Shown one piece after another: positions 1 to 5,605 of a stretch of DNA of 8,360 nucleotides (position 1 is the first letter of the stretch; every line of letters starts with the position of its first letter). The stretch spans positions 1 to 8,360 of the forward strand of contig DJPC01000020.1 of assembly GCA_002439665.1 (NCBI GenBank), read 5' to 3'. This DNA comes from Dialister sp. UBA6422 (GTDB taxonomy: Bacteria; Bacillota; Negativicutes; Veillonellales; Dialisteraceae). The position numbers and the translations under genes are program-made. The notes under the pieces were generated by a model. That model was given only the letters and a program-made list of their open reading frames with translations. It searched no databases and was not told the origin of the DNA.

Positions 1-46
1 ACCTTGCTCTAAAAGAACTCATTACATATTTTGCTTAACTTAACAA

Positions 47-77
47 CATTACCCTAATCCCTTAGTCACCAGTCACC
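47..77. repeat. Short heptamer-phased repeat upstream of queF
   Basis: Two exact tandem copies of AGTCACC occupy 64-70 and 71-77. Two looser seven-base units ending in CC (CATTACC 47-53, CTAATCC 54-60) precede them, with a three-base slip between. The period and the ACC ending recall the longer heptamer array after queF (674-729), so the two may belong to one repeat family; that is inference. The rest of 1-108 contains no gene I can support. A very weak promoter match (TTGCTC 4-9, 17-base spacer, TATTTT 27-32) is the only other signal. I see no preQ1 riboswitch in it. Confidence 0.4.
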
Positions 78-108
78 TTGTATCTCCCATGAAAGGAAAC
101 ATAGAATT

Positions 109-603
109 ATGCCCAATACCAGAGAAGGCTTAGACCAGCTCAAACAGCTGGGCAGCCAAAATACCAAGTACACCTATGATTACAATCCCAATCTATTGGA
201 AAGAATCCCTAATAAACATGCAGACCGGGATTATTTTATCAAATTCAATTGTCCTGAATTTACCAGCCTTTGTCCAAAGACGGGACAACCAGACTTTGCT
301 ACCATTTATATTTCTTATATCCCCGATAAGTACATGGTGGAAAGTAAATCATTAAAACTCTACCTTTTCAGTTTCCGTAACCATGGGGATTTCCATGAGG
401 ACTGCGTCAATATCATCATGACAGACCTGATCAAGTTATTGCGCCCCAGATACATCGAAGTGTGGGGAAAATTCCTGCCCCGTGGCGGCCTTTCCATTGA
501 CCCCTATTGCAATTACGGCATCCCTGGCACAGAATGGCGTGATTTTGCTCGTTTCCGCCTTCTGCGCCACGATATGAATCCAGAAAAAGTAGATAATCGC
601 TAA
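109..603 (+). CDS. queF: QueF, NADPH-dependent 7-cyano-7-deazaguanine (preQ0) reductase
   Basis: This cytosolic enzyme reduces the nitrile of preQ0 to the primary amine preQ1 with two NADPH, a late step before insertion into tRNA for queuosine. The 164-residue length matches the short, single-domain (YkvM-type) QueF family. The nucleophile Cys55 lies in [11 protein letters not shown] with the proton donor Asp62 close by, and the QueF signature ESKSLKLY spans 78-85. The FHED segment (95-98) supplies His96 and Glu97, which bind substrate in the family. All key residues are intact and fall at the same numbers as in the Bacillus enzyme. The ATG is preceded by GAAAGGA (91-97) at a suitable distance. 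No other queuosine gene is visible; queC, queD or queE could lie upstream outside the window. A hairpin terminator follows the stop immediately, so this is a single gene or the end of an operon. Confidence 0.96.
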   Translation: MPNTREGLDQLKQLGSQNTKYTYDYNPNLLERIPNKHADRDYFIKFNCPEFTSLCPKTGQPDFATIYISYIPDKYMVESKSLKLYLFSFRNHGDFHEDCVNIIMTDLIKLLRPRYIEVWGKFLPRGGLSIDPYCNYGIPGTEWRDFARFRLLRHDMNPEKVDNR

Positions 604-606
604 TAT

Positions 607-646
607 AAAAGGATACCTTCTGTGGAGAGATAGAAAGTATCCTTTT
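607..646 (+). terminator. Rho-independent terminator after queF
   Basis: The arms AAAAGGATAC (607-616) and GTATCCTTTT (637-646) are perfectly complementary over 10 bp. After one C/A mismatch the stem continues for about four more pairs. The right arm ends in TTTT, so the U-tract is short and partly inside the stem. It begins four bases after the queF stop, which fits a terminator, and the A-run on the left could let it work in both directions. Confidence 0.7.
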
Positions 647-651
647 AGATT

Positions 652-729
652 GGTAAACGGTGGATGGTGTATGGTTTACTGTTTACTGTCTACCGTTTAC
701 CGTCTACCGTCCACTATCTACACGTTACC
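652..729. repeat. Degenerate tandem heptamer array with inverted heptamers (long hairpin)
   Basis: Eight consecutive seven-base units run from 674 to 729: GTTTACT, GTTTACT, GTCTACC, GTTTACC, GTCTACC, GTCCACT, ATCTACA, CGTTACC. Immediately before them are three units in the opposite orientation: GGTAAAC (652-658), GGTGGAT (659-665) and GGTGTAT (666-672). As RNA, 652-665 pairs with 688-701 over 14 uninterrupted positions, two of them G-U, leaving a 22-base loop. The element is intergenic, directly behind the queF terminator. Heptamer short tandem repeats are known from other bacteria, notably cyanobacteria, but I do not recognise this one by name. It is too short-period and spacerless to be CRISPR. 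Confidence 0.75.
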
Positions 730-761
730 CGCGCATTTCCCCCTGTTACCCCTATTTTTTA

Positions 762-792
762 TGCATTTTACCATACTTATTTTGCATTTTAC
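762..792 (+). promoter_or_regulatory. Direct repeat TGCATTTTAC x2, operator candidate
   Basis: TGCATTTTAC occurs exactly at 762-771 and again at 783-792, a 21-bp period, so both copies face the same side of the helix. The second copy covers the candidate -35 element at 782-787. Such spacing is typical of sites for dimeric regulators that read direct repeats, the LytTR family being one example; no regulator is identified here. The surroundings are AT-rich, so chance recurrence is possible. Confidence 0.4.
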
Positions 793-810
793 TTTTCTTT
801 GCCTTATAAT
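782..810 (+). promoter_or_regulatory. Candidate sigma-A promoter for the PAS gene
   Basis: A perfect -10 hexamer TATAAT lies at 805-810. At a 17-base spacer, TTGCAT (782-787) is a weak -35, matching TTGACA only in TTG. Transcription would start near 817 and leave a leader of about 110 bases carrying the inverted repeat at 837-900. The weak -35 overlapped by a direct repeat would suit an activator-dependent promoter, but this is inference. Confidence 0.5.
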
Positions 811-836
811 AGGAATTAGAAAAATATAAAATAATT

Positions 837-900
837 TATTAGGTTCATAACATTTGTAAATTTAGTAAATTATGAAATTTATAAAATCATGAATCTAATC
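837..900 (+). repeat. Imperfect inverted repeat in the leader of the PAS gene
   Basis: ATTAGGTTCAT (838-848) pairs with ATGAATCTAAT (889-899) over 11 positions including one G-T. Nested inside, TAAATTT (857-863) pairs with AAATTTA (875-881). The stretch is very AT-rich and lies between the candidate promoter and the start codon at 930. It could be a leader RNA structure or a protein binding site; nothing matches a riboswitch class I know. Confidence 0.35.
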
Positions 901-929
901 ATTGGACTCGATAAAGGGGAGCGGTTCCT

Positions 930-1310
930 ATGACAATCAGTACACCAGAATTACAAAAGCACATCTTAGACTCTTTACCCTATGGCGTATATTGTCTAGA
1001 TACCAGTCGGACTATTTTTTACTGGAATAATACCGCAGAAAAAATCACTGGATATCGCCGTGACGAAATGATTGGTCGCCATTGTTTCCAAAACGGGCTA
1101 GACCACATCGATGCCCAAGGCAGGCACCTTTGTCAATCTATGTGTCCCATGACTGCCACCATGTTTGATGGAAAACCTAGAAAAGCACCGGTATGGCTAA
1201 AAGATAAAGATGGAGCTCGCATTCCTGTGCTGGTACAAACGGCCCCTATCTATGAAAATGGTGAAATCGTCGGTGCCATTGAATATTTCAATCCCCTGGA
1301 AAACCTATAA
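930..1310 (+). CDS. Stand-alone PAS-domain protein with a three-cysteine pattern
   Basis: This 126-residue soluble protein is essentially one PAS fold. It opens with the typical SLPYGVYCLD and ends with APIYENGEIVGAIEYF, a usual PAS finish. YWNNTAEKITGYRRDEMIGR (31-50) is the canonical helical core. The segment after it holds Cys52, Cys68 and Cys72 in the order C-x2-G-L-x-H-x-D-x2-G-x2-LC-x3-CP. That arrangement recurs, to my knowledge, in PAS domains fused to GGDEF or kinase modules. A bound metal, redox role or small ligand is possible but not established. There is no output domain, so it presumably signals through a partner, and the EAL protein 115 bases downstream is the obvious one. The ATG is preceded by AAAGGGGAG (913-921), a good ribosome binding site. 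A PAS fold is clear; the function is not. Confidence 0.85.
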   Translation: MTISTPELQKHILDSLPYGVYCLDTSRTIFYWNNTAEKITGYRRDEMIGRHCFQNGLDHIDAQGRHLCQSMCPMTATMFDGKPRKAPVWLKDKDGARIPVLVQTAPIYENGEIVGAIEYFNPLENL

Positions 1311-1314
1311 CATC

Positions 1315-1340
1315 TTGACTTGATTTCTAGTTCCTATATT
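1315..1340 (+). promoter_or_regulatory. Weak candidate promoter before the EAL gene
   Basis: TTGACT (1315-1320) matches the -35 consensus at five of six positions, and TATATT (1335-1340) is close to a -10. The spacer between them is only 14 bases, shorter than usual, so this may be coincidence. If real, it would transcribe the EAL gene separately from the PAS gene. Confidence 0.2.
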
Positions 1341-1351
1341 TCAAAATGCCT

Positions 1352-1392
1352 AGTCCCTTCTCCTCAAGAAATACCTTGAAGCAGCTGGGACT
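1352..1392 (+). repeat. Two-part hairpin between the PAS and EAL genes
   Basis: AGTCCC (1352-1357) pairs with GGGACT (1387-1392). Nested inside, TCAAG (1364-1368) pairs with CTTGA (1375-1379) around a six-base loop. Only TTTCCC follows, so it is a poor intrinsic terminator; it could be an attenuator or an RNA-stability element separating expression of the two genes. Confidence 0.35.
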
Positions 1393-1415
1393 TTCCCACT
1401 TGTCACAACATACAC

Positions 1416-1422
1416 AGGAGGT
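1416..1422 (+). promoter_or_regulatory. Shine-Dalgarno that favours the second Met of the EAL protein
   Basis: A perfect AGGAGGT sits at 1416-1422. Two ATG codons follow back to back at 1426 and 1429. From AGGAGG the gap is four bases to the first and seven to the second, so the second ATG (1429) is the better start. Confidence 0.7.
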
Positions 1423-1428
1423 CACATG

Positions 1429-3927
1429 ATGGAATCTCTATCTCATACGCATGTCCTCATGGAACCTAATGAAACGGCTTTGATGGAAGCTTTGCCTGGT
1501 GGCTTTTTTATTTTACGTGCCACCGGCCATCATGAAATTTTATATGCCAACTGTAGTGCCATTCGCATATTAGGCTGTCATACACTAGATGAACTCTCCT
1601 CCTATGCAGAAGGCTTTTTTGATACCCTGCTAAAGCAAGACGCCCCTAAAGTATTTTGCCAAATAGAAAATGAAACCAGACAGGGGTCTATTAGCTTTAT
1701 TAATGCCAAAGTCAAAACAAAAAGCGGAAATATGTGCTATCTGCAGTTTCTGGCTCGGTCGGTCTCCCATCCAAAAGAGGGGGAGCTCTATTATCTTTTC
1801 CTGGTAGATCCCCAAATTCCTAGCCAGATCGAAATGATCGATTCCCTCACGGGACTTCCGATGCAGCGTCGTTTTCTAGAATATGCAGAAAAATGGTTTC
1901 AAATGAAAACCCAAATGGAATTCCCAGACCCCATGGTGATTTTATATTTTAATATCTGCCATTTTAAAAATTTCAATCTAAAATTTGGTATTGACGAAGG
2001 TGACCATCTGCTAAAAGATATGGCAGATATCATCCAATCTATCTTTCCCAATGACTTTGTATCCCGTTTTTCCGATGACCATTTCGTTGTTTTGACCTAT
2101 AAAACCGATTTGACCAGCAAATTGATTCAGCTCCATCACCAAAGCAGCAATGTAAGGGGCAATTGGAAAATAGAGACGAAAATAGGCGTGTACGAAGTGG
2201 AAACTTCGGATATGGTGCCCAGCAAGGCTTGCGACCTAGCCAAATTGGCTTGCGACAGCATTCAAAATAGACCGGAAACCTATTACTGCTTCTATAGCCC
2301 TCATATTAGCCGAGCGGCGGATATGAAAGACTATGTCACCTACCATATTGAACATGCTATCAATAACGGATATATCAAAGTCTATTACCAGCCAGTGATT
2401 CGTTCCATTTCTACGACCCTATGTGGTATGGAAGCTTTGGCTAGATGGATTGACCCAGTGAAAGGTTTCCTATCCCCAGGAGAATTCATTCCTCCTTTGG
2501 AAGAAAGCCGCCAATTATACAAACTAGACCTTTACATGATCGAAGAAGTTTGCAAACGATATAAAGATTGTCATGACAAAGGTCTTCCCATAGTCCCGAT
2601 TTCCTTTAATCTATCTCGCATGGATTTTTTGACCTGTGATATTTTTAATAAAGTACAGGAACTCGCTGACAAATACCACGTCCCCCATCACATGCTGAAC
2701 ATTGAAATCACAGAGAGCATGTTTGTAAAAGATGGAGATGAAATCCGCTATGTATTAGATAAATTCAGAGATGCAGGATACCAAGTCTGGATGGATGACT
2801 TCGGAAGTGGATACTCTTCACTCAATGCCCTTAAAGATTACCATTTTGATGAGCTCAAAATTGATATGGCATTTTTATCCAGCTTTACCAAAAAATCGCA
2901 AGATATTTTGCAGGGAACCATTCGCATGGCAAAGGCCATCAATGTTCGTACCCTGGCAGAAGGGGTAGAAACAAAATCTCAATTCTCTTTCCTTCGCTCC
3001 ATTGGGTGTGAAAAAATCCAAGGTTACTATTTTGGAAAACCTATGCCCTATGAAGAGCTGGTCGCTCACCTAGAAAAGAAGGGGATTCCTTTCGAAACAC
3101 AACATATCCGCGCCTACTATCAGCCAGCCAGTCATCTCAATTTCCTCACCAATGATCCTATGGCTATCACAGAGTACACCAAAGAAGGCAAGAGTCATTA
3201 CTTATTTGCCAACCAGCCTTACTTAGACTCATTAGCCAGTATGGATAGCAACAGTCTCACTGCTTCGGAAGAACGATTCAATCAAAAGAACAGTCCCGTA
3301 AGAAAGTATATCGTCCATACCCTAAAGCAGGCGATTCATACAGGACATAGTGAAACCATTACGTATCCATTCCATAACCAATTCATCTGGCTCAAAGTAA
3401 AAAAGATTTCTTCCTATGGGGGAAATACCCTTTTCAAAAGCCACCTGGTCAATATGTCACAAAGTGCAAATAAAATGGAACAAGCCAAGCTCACTGGCCT
3501 TGCCCGCAATATTTTCCACCTATATGACAGCATTATGGTAGAAGATATCAGCAAAAATGAATCTTATCCTTTGATCTTTTGGGAAAAGAATTCGTACTTT
3601 GAACCAGGAAAACATAACAATTTGGAAGAAAGCGTTCAACACTACGAAAAGCAATACATCAATCCAGAAGGACAAGAGAGATTTAGACAATTCGCCAATC
3701 CCATCACCCTGAAAGAACGCATCCAAAGTGCACCTGGCCATATCTTAGTAGACTACTTCCGTACTCGCATACCTGACGGTTCTTACCGTTGGTGCCGGCA
3801 CACCATCATCGGTATCCCTAAGACCGGAGGAAACATTTATCTATGTACCGTAAAAGAAACCTATGCAGATAGTAGCCTCATGGAAAAACAATTGGTACAA
3901 GTCTATATGGAACATTATATGACATAA
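1429..3927 (+). CDS. PAS / degenerate GGDEF / EAL / PAS / PAS protein, predicted c-di-GMP phosphodiesterase
   Basis: Residues are numbered from the upstream ATG at 1426 (833 residues); the likely start is one codon later. Residues 15-128 form a PAS domain. Residues 138-290 form a GGDEF fold whose active-site loop reads SDDHF (216-220) instead of GGDEF, so cyclase activity is not expected; it may bind GTP or be structural. Residues 305-550 form an EAL domain with the expected residues in place: EAL at 336-338, Asn395, Glu427 in NIEITES, Asp457-Asp458 in MDDFGSGYSS, Lys478, Glu512 in AEGVET and Gln532. It should therefore hydrolyse c-di-GMP to pGpG. About 575-680 and 700-812 look like two further PAS domains, the last with the PAS_3-like DGSYRWCRHTII. 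No membrane segment is seen, so it is likely a cytosolic sensor. It follows the single PAS gene and converges on the Tad pilus operon, suggesting a role in surface attachment (inference). Confidence 0.92.
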   Translation: MESLSHTHVLMEPNETALMEALPGGFFILRATGHHEILYANCSAIRILGCHTLDELSSYAEGFFDTLLKQDAPKVFCQIENETRQGSISFINAKVKTKSGNMCYLQFLARSVSHPKEGELYYLFLVDPQIPSQIEMIDSLTGLPMQRRFLEYAEKWFQMKTQMEFPDPMVILYFNICHFKNFNLKFGIDEGDHLLKDMADIIQSIFPNDFVSRFSDDHFVVLTYKTDLTSKLIQLHHQSSNVRGNWKIETKIGVYEVETSDMVPSKACDLAKLACDSIQNRPETYYCFYSPHISRAADMKDYVTYHIEHAINNGYIKVYYQPVIRSISTTLCGMEALARWIDPVKGFLSPGEFIPPLEESRQLYKLDLYMIEEVCKRYKDCHDKGLPIVPISFNLSRMDFLTCDIFNKVQELADKYHVPHHMLNIEITESMFVKDGDEIRYVLDKFRDAGYQVWMDDFGSGYSSLNALKDYHFDELKIDMAFLSSFTKKSQDILQGTIRMAKAINVRTLAEGVETKSQFSFLRSIGCEKIQGYYFGKPMPYEELVAHLEKKGIPFETQHIRAYYQPASHLNFLTNDPMAITEYTKEGKSHYLFANQPYLDSLASMDSNSLTASEERFNQKNSPVRKYIVHTLKQAIHTGHSETITYPFHNQFIWLKVKKISSYGGNTLFKSHLVNMSQSANKMEQAKLTGLARNIFHLYDSIMVEDISKNESYPLIFWEKNSYFEPGKHNNLEESVQHYEKQYINPEGQERFRQFANPITLKERIQSAPGHILVDYFRTRIPDGSYRWCRHTIIGIPKTGGNIYLCTVKETYADSSLMEKQLVQVYMEHYMT

Positions 3928-3965
3928 AAAATCAGCTATCCTCATGATGAGATAGCTGATTTTTT
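3927..3965 (+). terminator. Strong terminator after the EAL gene
   Basis: ATCAGCTATC (3931-3940) and GATAGCTGAT (3951-3960) form a perfect 10-bp stem around a 10-base loop. It is flanked by AAAAA on the left and TTTTT (3961-3965) on the right, which extend the stem and supply the U-tract. It starts at the stop codon itself. The A-tract would also let it stop leftward transcription. Confidence 0.92.
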
Positions 3966-4034
3966 ATGCTGTGATAAATATGGGACATTCTTCCAAAATG
4001 AAATGGCAAAATAAAAATGCCTATCCCTCCTTTT

Positions 4035-4054
4035 GAAGAGAAGAGAAGAGAAGA
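4035..4054. repeat. Pentanucleotide microsatellite (GAAGA)x4
   Basis: Four perfect tandem GAAGA units are followed by an A/G-rich tail. The tract lies between the 3' ends of two convergent genes, with no coding frame or promoter depending on it, so a phase-variation role is unlikely. The purine-rich block is followed by a pyrimidine-rich one (to about 4088). Apart from this tract and the terminator at 4101-4134, I see nothing in 3966-4150. Confidence 0.7.
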
Positions 4055-4100
4055 AAAAGAAATTTCCATTTTTCTTTTTTTCCCCCCTTGGAAAAAAATT

Positions 4101-4134
4101 AAAGAGGTCGCCTCTCCGACGCTCCCTCTTTTTT
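4101..4134 (-). terminator. Bidirectional terminator between convergent operons
   Basis: AAAGAGG (4101-4107) and CCTCTTT (4125-4131) form a 7-bp stem. On the plus strand it is followed by a T-run to 4134. On the minus strand it is followed by AATTTTTTT (complement of 4092-4100). It can therefore end the leftward DUF192/Tad transcript and back up the rightward terminator at 3927-3965. It lies about 65 bases past the DUF192 stop. Confidence 0.7.
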
Positions 4135-4150
4135 GACTATGCTATAGGAC

Positions 4151-4191
4151 TTAGAAATGATTCCACATCTTATTTCATCCCGCTTAAAATA
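4151..4191. repeat. Imperfect direct repeat, copy A (just past DUF192)
   Basis: TTAGAAATGATTCCA (4151-4165) matches 14 of 15 bases of the sequence at 4599-4613. CGCTTAAAATA (4181-4191) matches 10 of 11 bases of 4624-4634. The two blocks are in the same order and orientation in both copies, separated by 15 bases here and 10 in copy B. Copy A ends six bases before the DUF192 stop codon region. Its hairpin potential is largely lost compared with copy B. Confidence 0.5.
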
Positions 4192-4196
4192 CTTTA

Positions 4197-4562
4197 TCAT
4201 GTCCTCTCTAACCATTTCATTCCCAACACGATTCCCAATCGTTTGGCTTCTCCTGCTTTCATTTCCAAACAGTCTCTTCCTTTAAGAGAAACAGAAATTC
4301 CCGTCCAGGGAGATAGATGTTCTACAATTTTGACGACCTTTCCCCTGTGATCAAAATAAATAGCATCTATGGAAAACCGCATGAAACACATATGAATGCT
4401 ATTGGTCTTTTGAAGATATAATCCCTGTCCATTGGGCAGGGATTTTCTCATCATCAGACCTTTGAACCGGCTCCACCAACTATCAGCCAGTTCAATAGAT
4501 ATAGAAACACGCTGGTGATCCTTCACCAGCGTCCAAGTAGGAAGATGTTTGCTATGATTCAC
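4197..4562 (-). CDS. DUF192 family protein
   Basis: This 121-residue protein matches the DUF192 family. Visible hallmarks are WSRFKGLMMRKSLPNGQGL (30-48), NSIHMCFMRFSIDAIYFD (54-71), SPW (84-86) and CLEMKAG (98-104) near the C-terminus. The family has a compact beta fold and no established biochemical role. Many members carry a signal peptide, but none is visible here, so this one looks cytosolic. Translation begins at GTG (4562-4560), seven bases after AGGAG (complement of 4570-4574), which is a good ribosome site. The gene is the last of the leftward Tad cluster, 113 bases after tadC. That suggests co-transcription but does not prove a pilus function. Oddities are two strong perfect or near-perfect hairpins inside the coding sequence and an imperfect direct repeat on either side. 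Confidence 0.9.
   Translation of the reverse strand: MNHSKHLPTWTLVKDHQRVSISIELADSWWSRFKGLMMRKSLPNGQGLYLQKTNSIHMCFMRFSIDAIYFDHRGKVVKIVEHLSPWTGISVSLKGRDCLEMKAGEAKRLGIVLGMKWLERT
4420..4444. repeat. Hairpin inside the DUF192 coding sequence
   Basis: AATCCCTGTCC (4420-4430) pairs with GGGCAGGGATT (4434-4444) over 11 positions with one G-T, around a three-base loop. On the plus strand it is followed by TT, giving TTTT at 4443-4446, so it resembles a weak terminator antisense to the gene. It encodes the LPNGQGL region, which is conserved family sequence, so protein constraint may explain part of it. Confidence 0.6.
4509..4532. repeat. Perfect 10-bp hairpin near the start of DUF192
   Basis: ACGCTGGTGA (4509-4518) and TCACCAGCGT (4523-4532) form a perfect stem with a four-base loop. 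In the mRNA it spans nucleotides 31-54 of the coding sequence and its loop reads AGGA. A GC-rich stem this close to the start codon could slow early translation or protect the message. Confidence 0.65.
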
Positions 4563-4593
4563 TCTTTTTCTCCTCTTTGTTTGGCCATAATAC

Positions 4594-4634
4594 AGCGATT
4601 AGGAATGATTCCATATTCCTAATCGCTTAAGATA
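4594..4634. repeat. Imperfect direct repeat copy B with perfect 13-bp hairpin
   Basis: AGCGATTAGGAAT (4594-4606) and ATTCCTAATCGCT (4615-4627) form a perfect 13-bp stem with an eight-base loop. It lies between the tadC stop (4676) and the DUF192 ribosome site. No T-run follows in either direction, so it is more likely an RNA-stability, processing or attenuation element than a full terminator. Bases 4599-4634 are also copy B of the direct repeat whose copy A is at 4151-4191. Confidence 0.7.
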
Positions 4635-4675
4635 TATTCTGCCTATGGCATCTTGGCAATAAACAAGATACATCT

Positions 4676-5605
4676 TTATTTACCCATGGTCTGCATCAAA
4701 CTTAAAAGAGATGGGACTAGAACGACTACAAAAATAGCAGGGAAAATGCAAAATACCAAGGGGAATACCATCTTGACCGGTGCTTTCATGGCCGCTGCTC
4801 TAGCACGCTGGCGACGTACATTTCTCATATTGTCCGCCTGAATGGCCAAAGTATCTGCTATAGATGCCCCTAATCTCTCCGACTGGGTGATAGACATAAC
4901 AAAAAGATACATATCCTGGATGTCACACCGCTTTGCCATAAACTGCATAGACCGTCTGCGGGTCATGCCCATACGCACATCTCGAAGCATACGGGATAAT
5001 TCCTCGATGAGCGGTCCATCCATACGATCCACCACCTTACGAAGTGCCCCATCAAAAGAAAGTCCTGCATGCACAGAAATAGAGAGAAGATCTAGCACAT
5101 CAGGAAGCTGGCGAGAAATTAAATTCTGCCGTTTTCGAATGATGTGATTTAAAATCCCAAATGGGACCAAAGCACCCGTTACTGTCCATCCAGCAAACAC
5201 CAATACGTCTTGGGCCAATGTAAAATGTTCTGCTCGAATATACCAGATGCCTAGCCAAGCTCCCAGTAATAGACAAAGAGACCAGAACCCTGCCAAATGT
5301 CGCACCTTCCAAATGCCCTGCTTCCCGGCAAGCATGATTTTCTTTTCCATCAATGTTAGAATAGCCGCTGGAGCAAATTGGGCCATAAATTCCATCAATC
5401 GTCCCATAAGACGTCCTACGGTACGCTGCAAGAACGGAATGCGACGAAGATCATCTATATTTTCCTCTTCTTCCTCCTCTACCGTCATAAGCGTCCCCAG
5501 ACGCCGTTTCACTTCTCTTTTATGTCCTGATTTCTTCATCAGAAAAAAAGAAATCAGAAGGAAAAAGAAAATTGTCAAAGTTAAGGCAAGAGATAATGCA
5601 AGCAT
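4676..5605 (-). CDS. tadC: TadC, inner-membrane platform protein of the Tad/Flp pilus (T2SF domain)
   Basis: This 309-residue protein belongs to the type II secretion F (T2SF) family and forms the inner-membrane platform on which the CpaF ATPase acts. Hydrophobic segments lie at about 4-23, 106-122, 134-152 and 277-303. The cytoplasmic T2SF domain (about 165-275) starts with RQLPDVLDLLSISVHAGLSF, contains RMLRDVRMGM and ends in ADNMRNVRRQRARAAAMKAP before the last membrane segment. The LDLLSISVHAGL wording and the KAPVKMVFPLVF finish are typical of TadC rather than TadB. An acidic run (VEEEEEEN, 42-49) follows a basic stretch after the first segment. The ATG at 5605 has AAGGAAG nine bases upstream. 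The gene normally sits directly behind tadB; here a 393-bp non-coding gap separates it from cpaF. Confidence 0.9.
   Translation of the reverse strand: MLALSLALTLTIFFFLLISFFLMKKSGHKREVKRRLGTLMTVEEEEEENIDDLRRIPFLQRTVGRLMGRLMEFMAQFAPAAILTLMEKKIMLAGKQGIWKVRHLAGFWSLCLLLGAWLGIWYIRAEHFTLAQDVLVFAGWTVTGALVPFGILNHIIRKRQNLISRQLPDVLDLLSISVHAGLSFDGALRKVVDRMDGPLIEELSRMLRDVRMGMTRRRSMQFMAKRCDIQDMYLFVMSITQSERLGASIADTLAIQADNMRNVRRQRARAAAMKAPVKMVFPLVFCIFPAIFVVVLVPSLLSLMQTMGK

Noticed and set aside
1..108. A preQ1 riboswitch ahead of queF
   Set aside because: The short preQ1-I pattern (GGTTC stem, ACCC loop strand, A-rich tail) is not present, and no clear stem lies before the ribosome site.
652..729. CRISPR array
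   Set aside because: The period is seven bases with no spacers, the units vary, and no cas gene is near.
1978..2085. Diguanylate cyclase activity for the GGDEF domain of the large protein
   Set aside because: The active-site loop reads SDDHF and the upstream metal-binding Asp position is Asn (FNIC), so catalysis is not expected.
4035..4054. Phase-variable switch
   Set aside because: The repeat is neither in a coding frame nor between promoter elements; it lies between two gene ends.
4033..4350. A 105-codon rightward open frame across the microsatellite and into DUF192
   Set aside because: It is low-complexity (Lys, Phe, Pro) sequence made of the repeat, the terminator and the antisense of DUF192, with no ribosome site or recognisable domain.
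4594..4627. Full intrinsic terminator after tadC
   Set aside because: The stem is perfect but no T-run follows on either strand, so I list it as a hairpin/repeat only.
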